Source: JAIBJN01 sp963842305 | GTDB taxonomy: Bacteria > Actinomycetota > Thermoleophilia > Gaiellales > Gaiellaceae | Assembly (NCBI GenBank): GCA_963842305.1 | Contig: CAWJFW010000002.1 | Span: 806,001 to 870,000 of the forward strand | Length of the DNA stretch: 64,000 bases | Direction: 5' to 3' | Shown here: positions 33,297 to 43,959 of the stretch, in pieces | Layout of the letters: the number at the start of each line of letters is the position of its first letter | How positions within the stretch are numbered: position 1 is the first letter of the stretch | Position numbers and translations under genes: made by a program | The notes under the pieces: generated by a model | What the model was told of the DNA's origin: nothing | Database searches by the model: none | Seen by the model: only the letters and a program-made list of their open reading frames with translations

Positions 33297-35003
33297 CTAG
33301 TGGTTCTCGCGCCCGTTCTCGTGCGCGCTCTCGTGCGGCTTCTCGCGTACGTCCTGGTGCCCGTCCTGCCCGGCGTCGAGCTCCGTGTGCTCGGCGGCGG
33401 CCGCGCGCCGCGCGGACTTCGCTCTGCGGCTTTCCGCGCTTCTCAGCGCCGCCTCGCGTGGGCTCAGGCCCCCGAACGGCCGGCGGGCCGACTTCGAGGG
33501 TGGCCGAGCGGGCGCGCCTCGCCGTCGGCGAGCGACGGAGAATCGGTCGCTAGTGCCGAGCGAGAGCTCGGCCCCTTGCCGCGGCCCCGAGGTCACGAGT
33601 TGCGGCTGCTTTCCGTATCCGTATCCGTAGCCGGGTCCGGCGCTCTTCTCGGCGCCGGTGACGACGAAACCGAGCGTCGGCGCCGGTGCGGCCTCGAGCA
33701 TCCAGCCCATCTCGTCGAGTGCCGGCGCGCGGAGCCCCTTCAGGCGGACGACGGCGATGATCGCGTCGACGTGTGCGCTGAGTGCAATGGCGTTGCTTCG
33801 CAGGAGCGGGGAGGCATCGACGAGGACGATGTCCGCGCGGCCGCGCACGCGCTGGATGATCCGGCCCATCGCGCGGTCGAAGCCGAGCTCATCGGGATCC
33901 TCGATCCGGGAGCCGGCGGGCAGCACCTCGAGGCTCCCGGTGCGCTCCATCCTGCGGCCCGCGTCGTCCAGGTCGCTGGATTCCTCGATCACACTGATTT
34001 GCTGCAGTGCGTCGGTCAGCCAGGTATCCCCGAGCTCGACGTCCGTCAGCCCTGGCTGCTGCTCGAGGCCGAAGAGGCGGTGCAGCTGCGGCTTGGCGAT
34101 GTCCGCGTCGATGAGCACGACCCGGCGCCCGGCCCGCGTCAGCGCGACCGCAAGGTTCGCGATGGTGGTCGACTTCCCCTCGCCGTCGACGGCGCTCGTG
34201 ATCATGATCGCCCGGGCCTCATGCTCGGCGTTGGCGAGGTCGAGGCTCCACCGGAGGGAGCGGAATTGCTCCGCCTCGCGTCCCGTCGGGTCGGCCATCA
34301 TCACGAGCTCGTTGTTCTTTCGCAGACGGGACGGGGGCGTCGCCAGCCGTCCGAGAAGCCGCACGCCGAGAGCCTCGCGGATCGCGTCGACGGACTTCAC
34401 TCTGGTGTCGAGAGCGTCGGCGAGGAAGACGACGATGAGAGCGAGAACGAGGCCGAGACAGAAGGCGATCAGTGCGTTTCGGACCGTGCGGGGCGCGACC
34501 TTGGGCGCCTCGTTCGCGGCGGTGATGACCTCCGCCTCGACCGGATTTACGAGACTCCCGTCGTACACGATGTACGCGTGCGCGTATGCGGTCGCGAGCT
34601 GCATCGCCAGGTCCGGATCCGAGTTCTTGACCGAGAACGTGAGGATGTCGCTGCCGAGCGTCGTCGAGACCGAAGAGTTCTCCAGAAAGTCCTTCTGATC
34701 CAGTCCGGTGTTCGGAACGTCCTCGAGCACCTGATCCACGACGGCCGGCGCCCGGGCAAGCGTTGCCTGCGTCTGCGCAACGCGCTGCGAATCGACGAAC
34801 GTGCCCCCCTCGCCACTAGGGTGGATCAACACCTCCGCGGACGCCTGGTACGTGGGTGTCTGGATGAGCGAGATCCCGATGACCGTCGCCGGGAGGAGGA
34901 TCACGATCATGAGGAAGACGAGCTTCCATCGCCCGAGAACTCTCAGGTAATCCAGGAGGCTCGGGACGATCGTCCCGTCCGAAGGAGTGACGTGTCGGTT
35001 CAC
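33297..35003 (-). CDS. Polysaccharide co-polymerase/tyrosine autokinase (Wzz-CpsD fusion)
   Basis: A 568-aa protein with a chain-length (Wzz) domain between two membrane helices (~28-48 and ~176-197) and a BY-kinase domain. Walker A is SAVDGEGKSTT (270-280) and Walker A' is VVLIDADIAKPQLH (~295-308). Walker B is ADIVLVDASPLL. It ends in a long, disordered Arg/Lys/Ala-rich tail after a GYGYGYGK tyrosine cluster, the likely autophosphorylation site. Such proteins set chain length and switch polymerisation on and off by phosphorylation. Start GTG 35003. It is transcribed away from the glycosyltransferase at 35250. Confidence 0.88.
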   Translation of the reverse strand: MNRHVTPSDGTIVPSLLDYLRVLGRWKLVFLMIVILLPATVIGISLIQTPTYQASAEVLIHPSGEGGTFVDSQRVAQTQATLARAPAVVDQVLEDVPNTGLDQKDFLENSSVSTTLGSDILTFSVKNSDPDLAMQLATAYAHAYIVYDGSLVNPVEAEVITAANEAPKVAPRTVRNALIAFCLGLVLALIVVFLADALDTRVKSVDAIREALGVRLLGRLATPPSRLRKNNELVMMADPTGREAEQFRSLRWSLDLANAEHEARAIMITSAVDGEGKSTTIANLAVALTRAGRRVVLIDADIAKPQLHRLFGLEQQPGLTDVELGDTWLTDALQQISVIEESSDLDDAGRRMERTGSLEVLPAGSRIEDPDELGFDRAMGRIIQRVRGRADIVLVDASPLLRSNAIALSAHVDAIIAVVRLKGLRAPALDEMGWMLEAAPAPTLGFVVTGAEKSAGPGYGYGYGKQPQLVTSGPRQGAELSLGTSDRFSVARRRRGAPARPPSKSARRPFGGLSPREAALRSAESRRAKSARRAAAAEHTELDAGQDGHQDVREKPHESAHENGRENH

Positions 35004-35249
35004 GGTCGCTACTGGGCCACAAGTTCACGAGCCAGCCGGCCCGGAACCCCGTGAGGACAGAATAGCCCCTGGCTTGTAGATGTAAAGCAGTCGAGGTCGA
35101 CGCGCGGCTGCGCGCCGGGGCAGAGGGGCGGTCGGCCGTTTCGCATCCCGGTCGAAAGACTAGCCGCCTCGGGAGTGCGATTCGATCGGGCCTCTGCTAG
35201 AACGGAACTGCGGTCGATGCGCCTGCGGAGGGTGCGGGACTGATGCGGC
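35004..35249. promoter_or_regulatory. Divergent promoter region, kinase / GT4 genes
   Basis: A 246-bp gap between two divergent polysaccharide genes, with a locally AT-rich patch (TAGATGTAAAGCAG near 35075-35090). No gene is visible, and promoters for both directions are expected here. I cannot assign -10 and -35 boxes. Confidence 0.3.
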
Positions 35250-36546
35250 ATGACTGACGTTCCGAGCCAATACACGGATCCCCGTGAACGACCTGGGCAA
35301 CCATCGCCTCGCGTGGTCGTCCATGACTACGTGGGACATCCGTTCCAGGTTCAGTTGAGCCGGGAGCTCGCACGCCGCGGCATGGACGTCCTGCACCTGC
35401 ACTGCGGGTCCTTTCGAACCGGAAAGGGAGCCGTCGAGGTCGACGGCGACCCGCGGCTTCGAATCGAGGGCATCACGCTGTCGCGTGAATTCTCGCGGTA
35501 CTCGCCGTTCACGCGGCTGCGACAGGAACGCGAGTACGGCATGAAGGTGAGCGGCCGCATCCGTGAATTCCGGCCCGATGTCGTCCTGTCGGCGAACACG
35601 CCCCTTTTCGCCCAGAAGCGCCTTCTGTCGGAGACGAAGCGGCTCGGTGCGCGTTTCGTCTTTTGGCAGCAGGATCTGCTGGGCATCGGCGCCCGGCGGG
35701 TGCTCGAAAGGCGCGCGGGGCGGCTGGGAACGGCGATCGGAAATCGGTTCGTCGCGCTCGAGCGCTCGCTCTTGCTGGAGAGCGATGCGGTGACGGTCAT
35801 CTCCGACGGTTTTCTGCCGACGCTCGAAGAGCTCGGAGTACCAGCCGAGAAGATCTACGTGATCGAGAACTGGGCGCCGATCGACGAGCTGCCGCTCCGC
35901 CCGCGCACAAACGAGTGGGCGCAGAGAACACGACCTCGTCGGCAAGCGGGTCATCCTGTACTCGGGCACGCTCGGCCTCAAGCACAACCCGGAAGTGATC
36001 GTGCAGCTCGCCCGCCACTTCTCGGGCGAGGAGGACGTCGAGGTCGTCGTCGTCTCCGAAGGTCGAGGGGCGGACTGGCTCCGTCGGAGGCGCGAAGAAG
36101 AGAGCCTGGCGAACTTGCGCCTGCTTCCGATCCAGCCGTACGCCGTCCTTCCGGACGTGCTGGCAAGCGGCGACGTCCTGCTCACGCTCCTCGAGGCGGA
36201 CGCCGGCGCGTTCTCCGTCCCCTCGAAGGTCCTCAGCTACCTCTGCGCGGGTCGCGCGCTCCTGGCCGCGGTGCCGTCCGACAACCTGGCGGCCGAGGTC
36301 GTGCGCCGCAGCGGCGGCGGGCTTCTGGTCGAGCCGGGCGACGACGGTGGACTCATCGACGGCGCAGCGTGCCTCCTCGCCGACGGAGACCTTCGACCCG
36401 AGTTCGGCCGGCGGGCGCGCCACTACGCAGAAGACAATTTTGACATCGCCACCATCGCGGATCGATTCGAGCCGATTCTCGATCCCGGTCAGCGGGGCGA
36501 AGCACGGACACCGACAGACACACGACGAAGCGAGGTGGGCGGATGA
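35250..36546 (+). CDS. Glycosyltransferase family 4 (WcaI-like), frameshifted
   Basis: About 430 residues. The N-terminal half (VVVHDYVGHPFQVQLSRELARRG, RFVFWQQDLLGIGARRVLERR) is like WcaI/colanic-acid GT4s. One extra base near 35923-35927 breaks the frame; correction gives EHDLVGKRVILYSGTLGLKHNPE, then LRLLPIQPYAVLPDVLASGDVLLTLLEADAGAFSVPSKVLSYL with the acidic motif of the donor domain. The stop TGA overlaps the ATG of the GDP-mannose epimerase (ATGA), so the transferase may use that enzyme's product. Confidence 0.8.
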
Positions 36547-37553
36547 ACCAAGTAGTCGTCTGCGGCGCGGGAGGGTTCATCGGCGGGCATCTCGTCGCCG
36601 ATCTTCTCCGCGAAGGCGGAACTCAAGTGCGGGCCGTCGACGTGAAGCCGGTCGACGAGTGGTTTCAGGTCTTCGGCGAGGCGGACAACCGGGTGCTCGA
36701 TCTGAGCGATCTCGATGCCTGCCGCGAGACGGTGGCGGGTGCGCAGTACGTCTTCAACCTGGCCGCCGACATGGGCGGGATGGGCTTCATCGAGGCCAAC
36801 AAGGCCCGCTGCATGCTTTCCGTTCTCATCAACACGCACATGCTGCTCGCCGCGCGCGAGCAGGGAGTCGAGCGCTACTTCTTCGCCTCGTCGGCATGTG
36901 TCTACGCGGCCGACAAGCAGACGTCGGCCGACGTCCTGCCGCTGAGCGAGGCGGATGCCTACCCCGCGATGCCGGAGGACGGCTACGGCTGGGAGAAGCT
37001 CTTCAGCGAGCGGATGTGCCGCCACTTCATGGAGGACTTCGGTCTTGCGACCCGTGTCGCCCGCTACCACAACGTCTACGGGCCCGAGGGGACGTACGAC
37101 GGTGGGAGGGAGAAGGCCCCGGCGGCAATCTGTCGCAAGGTCATCGAGGCGAAGCTCTCGGGAGACCATCGCATCGAGATCTGGGGAGACGGCGAGCAGG
37201 CGCGCAGCTTCATGTACGTCGACGACTGCGTGTACGGGACGAGGGCGCTCATGGAAAGCGACGTCACGGAGCCGCTCAACGTCGGCAGTGCCCGCCTCGT
37301 GACGATCAACGAGCTCGTCTCGATCGTCGAGGAGATCGCCGGTCTCGAGCTCGAGCGCCGCTACAAGTTGGATGCCCCCCAGGGCGTTAGGGGTCGAAAC
37401 AGCGACAACACCCTCATCAAGGAACGTCTCGGCTGGGAGCCGGAGATCACGCTGGAGGATGGGCTCGCGAAGACGTACGCCTGGATGTACGAGCAGATGT
37501 CAGCTCGCGCTGACAGCGAGGGCCAGGCGTTGTCGACCGGCGCCGGGGTGTAG
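36543..37553 (+). CDS. GDP-mannose 3,5-epimerase-like SDR
   Basis: A 336-aa extended SDR. NAD motif GAGGFIGGHL; the block LAADMGGMGFIEANKARCM and the catalytic FASSACVYAADKQ, YGWEKLFSERMC (Tyr/Lys) and HNVYGPEGTYDGGREKAPAAICRKV are the hallmarks of GDP-mannose 3,5-epimerase, which makes GDP-L-galactose and GDP-L-gulose. The substrate-ring Cys in SSAC and the REKAPAA loop are both conserved. It is translationally coupled to the preceding glycosyltransferase. The last ~25 residues are an extra tail. An L-galactose or L-gulose residue in the polysaccharide is a reasonable prediction. Confidence 0.8.
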   Translation: MNQVVVCGAGGFIGGHLVADLLREGGTQVRAVDVKPVDEWFQVFGEADNRVLDLSDLDACRETVAGAQYVFNLAADMGGMGFIEANKARCMLSVLINTHMLLAAREQGVERYFFASSACVYAADKQTSADVLPLSEADAYPAMPEDGYGWEKLFSERMCRHFMEDFGLATRVARYHNVYGPEGTYDGGREKAPAAICRKVIEAKLSGDHRIEIWGDGEQARSFMYVDDCVYGTRALMESDVTEPLNVGSARLVTINELVSIVEEIAGLELERRYKLDAPQGVRGRNSDNTLIKERLGWEPEITLEDGLAKTYAWMYEQMSARADSEGQALSTGAGV

Positions 37554-37606
37554 CGCGCCGCTCGGCTGAACGGCCTCTGCCGACGCTCGCGACGACGGGC
37601 GCGCCG

Positions 37607-40429
37607 TTACGGGTGCGCGGCAGCCGCGGCCGGCCCCGGCGCCTCTCGCGGAGGAAGCGCCGGAACCGGGGCTTCCCGCCCTTGCTGCACGGCGCGAAGC
37701 GCCAGAACGAGTGCGGACGCGATCCAGCCGAAGCGCGTGAAGAGGATCGGGGCGGTCATCGAGAAGACGACGAACCCGGCGAGCGAGCACAGGAGGGCGA
37801 TGGCGACCCTTGACTCGCCGGCGGATCTCGAACCGAGAATCGCTGCCCATCCGGAGCGGAAGATCGCGAGCAACGCCAACAGCATTCCGGTGAGCCCCAG
37901 GAGCCCTGTCTTGTACCAGAGGCCGATGACGAGATTGTGGACGTCGTACTCGAACGACTCGATGCCGAACGGCCGGGTGATGCTTCTCAGATCGAGCCCC
38001 ACGCCGACGAACGGATTCTCCTCGATGCGTGCGATCGCCTCCCGGTACGTCCCGATGCGCTGTTCGGCCGAACCGAGCTGCGTCCCAGCGCCGGCTAGGT
38101 ACGTCGAGTCCGTGACTGAATTGAGACGTGCGAGTGGCTGTGGCCCTCCCAGCGCACTCACGACGACCAGAGTCAGGGCGAGAACGGCCAGCGCGCGCAG
38201 GACGTGAATCGACGTTCGTTGGAGTGCCAGCCAGACGACGACCGCGGCGGCGGCTGCAAGCAGGGCGCCGACGGACGCCGAAAGAACCAGGCCGGCCGCG
38301 ATGAGGAGCAGGGCGGCGAATGACCAACCTCGAGCAACGAGGGAGGCGCCGGGCCGGGAGGCCAGCATGAGCGCCGGCACAAAGGCGATCGCCGTTATTC
38401 CGCCGAGGTCGTTCGGCTGCTGAGCGAACCCGGTCGCTCGACCACCGTCGATGCTCGCGTTCGGGATGACGTCGCCGACGAGGTACTGGACGACCGCACC
38501 GCCGCCGCAGATTGCCGCCGACGCGACCCAGAAGCCGATCGCTTTCCTGACGTGCGCCTCCCTCCGGAGGACGACCGTGCCGAGCCAGAACCAGAAGACG
38601 GTGAGAAAGACGAGGCGGGCAATCACCGCGATCGTCTTCAGCGCCTGAAGGGACTCGAACGAGGAGAGAAAGCCGCCGACCGAAAACAGGGCGATGCCGA
38701 TGAGGAGCAGAAACGGCAGCCTGATCGGCACCCTGCGACGGAGAACGACGAACTCCATACAGGCAAGGAGAAAGCTGAAGAGGAAGAGGACATCCGAGAG
38801 GGTGACCTGCCCGCCTGCTCGGAGAGTGAGGAGGCCGACCATCAGGACGCCGCCGTAGTAGAGGCGGCGCGGAACGGCAAACTCCTCGTCGCCAGGGTCG
38901 TCGGACGCCGAGGCTTCAGGGCGCGCCAGCCGTTGCCGGAGGGCCTGGGCGTGTGGGGCGACGGTCCTGCGCCCGAACGCGATGAAGAGGCAGAGCGAAA
39001 GAACGGCGAGGAGGACGATGCCGAGCGTCGGAGCGAATGCGACGACCGTTCCAGAGACAACGGCGAGGATGATCGCGGCGAGAGCGACGAACGCCCGCTG
39101 AACCTGATGGCGGCGCGGGATGGCGGCGAGGCGCTTCCAGATCTCGGCCGGCCGGCGCCTCGAGTCGAGCTTACGGCCCGAGAGCACCGCAAGAGCCAGC
39201 AGGAGCAGAAGGCTTCCTCCCCAGGCGATCGCCAGTGCCAGCGCGACGCCCTCCGCTCCCAACCAGGGGAGGAGAATTGCAACGCCGGGGAGGAGGATGA
39301 CCCACGAGGCGACCTCGGCGATCGTCCCGTACCCCGGATGTCCCAGACCGTTGATCCCGTCGGTCAGAACGCGCCGGCCAGCCATGAAGAACGACGCGAG
39401 GAGCAGGATCTGAGCGATTGCGGTCGCTTCCGTGAACTCCTCGCCGAAGGCGAGCGTGATGATCTCGTTCGCCATGAGCACGAGCGCGCCGACGACCAGC
39501 GCCGACAGCACAACCCCGAGGAAGAAGAACCTCCACATGGAGCGGCGGGCGTGGGCGCGATCGCGTTCCGCGGCGACCTGCGGATACGCAACTGCTCCGA
39601 TGCTCGTGGCGAGGACCCGCGGCAGGTTGGCGAGGGCTTGAGCGACGACGTAGAGGCCGAGGGCCACCGGCGTCAGGAAGAGGCCGACGAGGGCCTGGTC
39701 GAGGCGGACGACGTCGACCGGCGAGAGGCTTCCCAGGAAGGCCTTGAGCCCGAACCGCAGCATCAGCGGCCGTGACGGCGCTCCATCCGCCTCCTGGCTC
39801 TTCGAAAGCGCACGCGCTGCAAACGCGAGAACGACGATGCCCCCGAGGAGATTGACCCCGGCCCACAGGGCCATGAAGAGGACAAGGTCCGTGTGGCCGA
39901 GGACGTAGATGGCGACCACGCCCACGACATAGGCGATGCTCGGGGCGATTCGCAGGACGTTGTAGGCAGTGAAGTGACGCTGGCCCTGGAGGATCGCGAG
40001 GCCGAAGCTCAGCGCGAGGATCCCAGGAGGCAGAAGGAGTGAGATCGCGGCCGCGACCTGGACGCGCTGCGGATCGGAGTGGACGACGGCGGCGAGTGCA
40101 GCCGCCTGGACGACGAAGACCGCCGCCAGCTGGGCTACGCCGACCCAGGCGAGCGACGATGCGATCCGGCGAGCCTGGCTCGGGTCGCGCGCGATGTAGT
40201 ACGTCATCGCCGCGGGGAGCCCGAGGGTCCCGGCGATCGCACAGACGGTCGCGATGACGATGAGCAGCGCGAGGTAGCCGCGGTCCTCGGGGCCGAGGCT
40301 GCGGGCGACGAGGACGCCGCTGACGATGACGATCAGCTGCAGGCCGCCGGATGCGAAAAGCGTGCCGAGAACGGAGCGGCCTGCCTTCGACCGCAGCCGC
40401 GACCACACCGCTTGTCCCCTGTCCGTCAT
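37607..40429 (-). CDS. Fused lipid-linked oligosaccharide flippase and O-antigen ligase/polymerase
   Basis: One 940-aa open frame. Residues 1 to ~430 form a Wzx/MviN-like flippase (SGVLVARSLGPEDRGYLALL at the start, about twelve hydrophobic segments). A basic linker with two helices follows, then a DUF-like acidic bridge (DDPGDEEFAVPRR), and from ~510 a Wzy/WaaL-like half: long hydrophobic region, QQPNDLGGITA in the WaaL position and the ligase signature EYDVHNLVIGLWYKTGLLGLTGM. The tail is Pro/Ala-rich. Normally these are two genes. No stop codon or frameshift is seen at the joint, so the fusion appears real. It would couple flipping to polymerisation or attachment. Confidence 0.8.
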   Translation of the reverse strand: MTDRGQAVWSRLRSKAGRSVLGTLFASGGLQLIVIVSGVLVARSLGPEDRGYLALLIVIATVCAIAGTLGLPAAMTYYIARDPSQARRIASSLAWVGVAQLAAVFVVQAAALAAVVHSDPQRVQVAAAISLLLPPGILALSFGLAILQGQRHFTAYNVLRIAPSIAYVVGVVAIYVLGHTDLVLFMALWAGVNLLGGIVVLAFAARALSKSQEADGAPSRPLMLRFGLKAFLGSLSPVDVVRLDQALVGLFLTPVALGLYVVAQALANLPRVLATSIGAVAYPQVAAERDRAHARRSMWRFFFLGVVLSALVVGALVLMANEIITLAFGEEFTEATAIAQILLLASFFMAGRRVLTDGINGLGHPGYGTIAEVASWVILLPGVAILLPWLGAEGVALALAIAWGGSLLLLLALAVLSGRKLDSRRRPAEIWKRLAAIPRRHQVQRAFVALAAIILAVVSGTVVAFAPTLGIVLLAVLSLCLFIAFGRRTVAPHAQALRQRLARPEASASDDPGDEEFAVPRRLYYGGVLMVGLLTLRAGGQVTLSDVLFLFSFLLACMEFVVLRRRVPIRLPFLLLIGIALFSVGGFLSSFESLQALKTIAVIARLVFLTVFWFWLGTVVLRREAHVRKAIGFWVASAAICGGGAVVQYLVGDVIPNASIDGGRATGFAQQPNDLGGITAIAFVPALMLASRPGASLVARGWSFAALLLIAAGLVLSASVGALLAAAAAVVVWLALQRTSIHVLRALAVLALTLVVVSALGGPQPLARLNSVTDSTYLAGAGTQLGSAEQRIGTYREAIARIEENPFVGVGLDLRSITRPFGIESFEYDVHNLVIGLWYKTGLLGLTGMLLALLAIFRSGWAAILGSRSAGESRVAIALLCSLAGFVVFSMTAPILFTRFGWIASALVLALRAVQQGREAPVPALPPREAPGPAAAAAHP

Positions 40430-40589
40430 CTCACGTCACCGCTCGGCCGGCTCCTGCCGAGGAGCTGGCTCAACCACTAGCGCCTTGGACGTTGCCGCAC
40501 GACCCGTGCCTTCACTGTACTTCCAAAGCGCGACCGCAACAAACGTGCGGTGTTTGAGGGCTCGCCGACCCTGGAGGCGCAGCGTGGAG

Positions 40590-42198
40590 CTACCGCTGCC
40601 AGACGCGAACCCAGTCCACCTCGGTGTGCAGCTCGGCCGGAGTCGATCCGCTCGTCACGTTCCCGTCCTCCCACGGCGTCTCCCAGTTGTAGAAGAGGAG
40701 ATGCATGGGCTGATCCGTCGAGTCGTAGACGGGGGCGGACATGATCATGCGGTCGTCGAGGTACCAGGTCACGTTCGTGGTCGTCCACCGGGCCGCGTAG
40801 GTGTGCCAGCCGGACAGGTTCATCCCGGGCTGCGGCTGCCAGTTGTTCCCGTTCATCCGATCGGGCTGGCCGTAGCAGTTGCACGAGTTCCGGTGAATGG
40901 AGCCGGTGAAGACGTCAAGGTGGTTTCCGTACCCCTCGAACACGTCGATCTCCGCTGACAGGCAGGTCGGCAGTGCGCACGCCGGTTGCGGCCACCTGGG
41001 GTTGGTCGCGTGCGCCGACGAAAAGAGCCAGAACGCGGGCCCCGAGCCGGGCACGCCCGTCCACTTCATCCGCGCCTCGAAGTAGCCCTGCCGAAACGAC
41101 TTCGGATTCGCCTGCCCGCACGGCTCGGACGAGATCGTCACGTTCGGATAGCCGTCGGCGCGGCGGCGGACGAGGTGCAAGACGCCGGCGTCGACGTACT
41201 GGGTGCCGAGCGGCGGCGTCGGCTCCCACCACTGGTTCGAGCACCAAACGCTCCGGCTGAGCGTGTCGAAGCAGTCGGAGAACTGAAGCGCGTAGCCCTG
41301 GTCGGCCACCGGCTCCGGGTCGGAGGAGGGGACGCACCCGGACGGCTCCGGATCGGGCGGCGGCGGCGGGGACGCGTTGTCGACCTGCACGGTGATGGAC
41401 GCGTGGGCCAGATCCGAGCCGTCGTCATGGAACGCCCAGGCCTCGAGGTCTTGCGTGCCGTTGGAGCAGACGGGCATCTGGGTATCCCACTGCACCGCCC
41501 ACTCGCCGCTCTCGTCTGACGACGTGATCCTCGCCGACGGACGTGCCGCCGCACGCGTAGACGCCGACCCAGTCGGTCCCGGCCGGGGCCAGGCCGCGCA
41601 CGGCCGTCACCCCGCTCACCGTCGCCCCCTGAGTCGGGGCCAAATACTCGACCGACGAAGGCGGATCGGAGGTCGTAACGACCAACTGTGGCTGCCTCGT
41701 CGTCTCGCGCGACATGAAGCTCGTCGCGTCCGCCACGTCTCCCTTGAGGGCGAGCCTGTAGGCGCCCTCACCTGTCACCCACGGGGTCACGTCCCATTCC
41801 ACCCAGGTACCACCGGCCAGCGGGCCCTTGTCATCCCGCGGTCCGCTGACCACTGCAGGGCGGCGTGCCCACGTCAGCGGGCTGCTCGGCCATTCCGCCG
41901 TCCGGAAGACTGCGGGCCCGTTCGGAGTTCGGTTCGCGACGTAGACGCGCAACGTCGCCCGGGTAGCGGGGCCGGCCAAGCCGTCCACGGCGAAGCGAAA
42001 GTAGACGTTTTTCGCCGGTCGTGAACCACCTCTGGCGGTGAGCCGGCCGGCATCCCCGAAGGTTCTGTTCGGGTGGGCCTCGTCGGCGTACGTGTCGGCG
42101 GAGGCTCGGAACGTCTGGATGGAAGCCGCTGCCTCGTCGGTCGACTGGACGACGGCAAGCACGACCGAGAACGAGAGCAGAGCGGCGATCCGCCTCAT
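40590..42198 (-). CDS. Secreted GH16 glycanase with DNRLRE domain (first of three), frameshifted
   Basis: About 535 residues. Signal peptide RIAALLSFSVVLAVVQSTDEAAAS, a DNRLRE/CBM96-like beta domain (FRASADTYADEAHPNRTFGDAG), an Ig-like spacer (PTQGATVSGVTAVRG), a proline hinge (PPPPPDPEP), then GH16. The catalytic signature is SAEIDVFEGYG, with nucleophile and acid/base glutamates in the E-x-D-x-x-E pattern; WT and WYLDD follow. One frameshift lies near 41530, in the spacer. The paralogue at 42282 has the same layout. It most likely hydrolyses beta-1,3/1,4-linked chains in the exopolysaccharide. Confidence 0.83.
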
Positions 42199-42281
42199 CG
42201 CCGTTCTTTCGGCACGAGCGGAACGTGCCTCGACGCCACATCGAGGGAATTTGACCGCCGACCCTCGGTGTCAGCTAGGCG

Positions 42282-43949
42282 TTACTGCTGCCAGACGCGA
42301 ACCCAGTCGACCGACACGTTGAGCCGGTCCTGGGTGCTGGCGTTCGGCATGTTCTCCGGCTTCCCAGTCCGTGTTCCAGTTGTAGAGCAGGAGGTGCATC
42401 GGCTGTCGGGTCGAGTCGAAGGTCTCCACCGACCCCTGCAGCTCCCCGTCGACGTAGTAGCTCACGGTCGAGTCCGTCCAGAGGGCGGCGTAGACGTGCC
42501 AGTCGGAGAGGTCGAGGCCGGTGCGACCCTGGACGAACCGAGACTGGTTCGGCTGGCCGTAGAACTCCGCCGAGTTGCGGTGGAGCGTCCCCGTGTAGTA
42601 GTCGTCGACGGGATCGGTTGGAGCGCCGACGTTGATGCGTCCGTAGCCCTCGAACACGTCGAGCTCGCTCGCCCAGCACTCGGCGACCGGCAGCCCGTTC
42701 TGCTCGCAGTACGGGTTCGGGTCGTAGTCTTCCTGGGCGTCGAAGTTCGGGTTCGTCGCGTGCCGGGTGGACAGAAGCCAGAAGGCCGGCCCGTTGCCGC
42801 GTACCGTCTCGTAGCGCATCCGGGCCTCCATGTAGCCGTACCGGAAGCTTTGCGGGTCCTGCCTGGCCGCACGGCTCGGTCGAGACGGTCACGTTCTGAT
42901 AGTCGTCGGCGCGGCGGCGGACAAGATGCAGAGACCCCGTTCTCGTCGACGTACTGGGTGCCGAGCGGCGGCCTGGGCTCCCACCACTGATTCGAGCACC
43001 AGATGCTCCGGCTGAGCGTCTCGAAGCAGTCGGAGAACTGAAGCGCGTATCCCTGCCCGGCGATCGGGTCCGGCGCCGGTGTCGGCCCGCACGGGACCGG
43101 CTCGGGGTCGGGCGGGGGTGGAGACGAGTTGTCGATCTCGACGGTGATGTGTGCCTCGGCCACCTGCGAGCCGTCGTCGCGGAATGCGAACGTGTCGAGT
43201 GAGGTGGGGCCGTTGGAGCAGCCGGCCATCTGCGTGTCCCATTGCACCGACCACTCGCCGTTCGGGCCGACGGAAAGATCCTCGCCGACCGACAGGGTGT
43301 TGCAGGCGTACACGCCGATCCAGTCGGTCTCGGCCGGTGCCCGCACTCGCACCGGCGTGACCCCGCTGACGGTCGCACCATCCGTCGGCGTCACATACTC
43401 GATTTCCGAGGGCGGGTCGGCGGTCGTGACGACGAGCTGCGGCTGGAACATCGTTTCGTGAGACATGAAGCGCGCAGTGTCCGCTGCGCCTCCCTTGAGG
43501 ACGAATCTGTAGGCGCCTTCACGCGTGACCCACGGGGTCACGTCCCATTCCGCCCAGGTATCGCCCCCGAGCCGGCCCTTGTCGTCGCGGCGGCCGCTGA
43601 CCGTCGCGGGATGCCGGGCCCATGTAAGGGGGCTCGTCGGCCATGCCTCCGTCTGGTAGACGGCGGGTCCGTTCGACGTTCCGCTCGTGACGAAGAGGCG
43701 CAGCTTCGCCCGCGTCACCGGCCCGGCCAGGCCGTCGACGGCGAAGCGAAGGTACACCTGCTTCGCCGGTCGCGAACCCGCTCGAGCGTGCAGCCGGCCG
43801 GCGGATTCGTAGTCCTTGTGGGGACGGGCCTCGTTGACGTAGGCGTCGGCGGACGGCCTGAACATCTCGATCGCGGCGCCCGCGCGATCCGTCGACTGGA
43901 ACACCGCAAGCGCGACCGTGAACGAGAGCAGCGCGGCGATGCCCCTCAT
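42282..43949 (-). pseudogene. Secreted GH16 glycanase with DNRLRE domain (second of three), three frameshifts
   Basis: About 555 residues reconstructed, with the same domain order as the upstream copy: signal peptide (RGIAALLSFTVALAVFQSTDRA), DNRLRE-like domain, PPPPDPEP hinge and GH16 with SELDVFEGYG. Shifts occur near 42930, 42860 and 42352; reading across the last gives NMPNASTQDRLNVSVDWVRVWQQ and a TAA at 42282. N-terminal half and catalytic core are in long, clean frames, so functional constraint looks intact. It is a tandem duplicate of the 40590 gene. Confidence 0.8.
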
Positions 43950-43959
43950 CGCCCCTGCC

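Noticed and set aside
32328..35054. 908-aa plus-strand frame spanning lhgO and the tyrosine kinase
   Set aside because: Not in the coding frame of lhgO and antisense to the kinase; composition is not protein-like.
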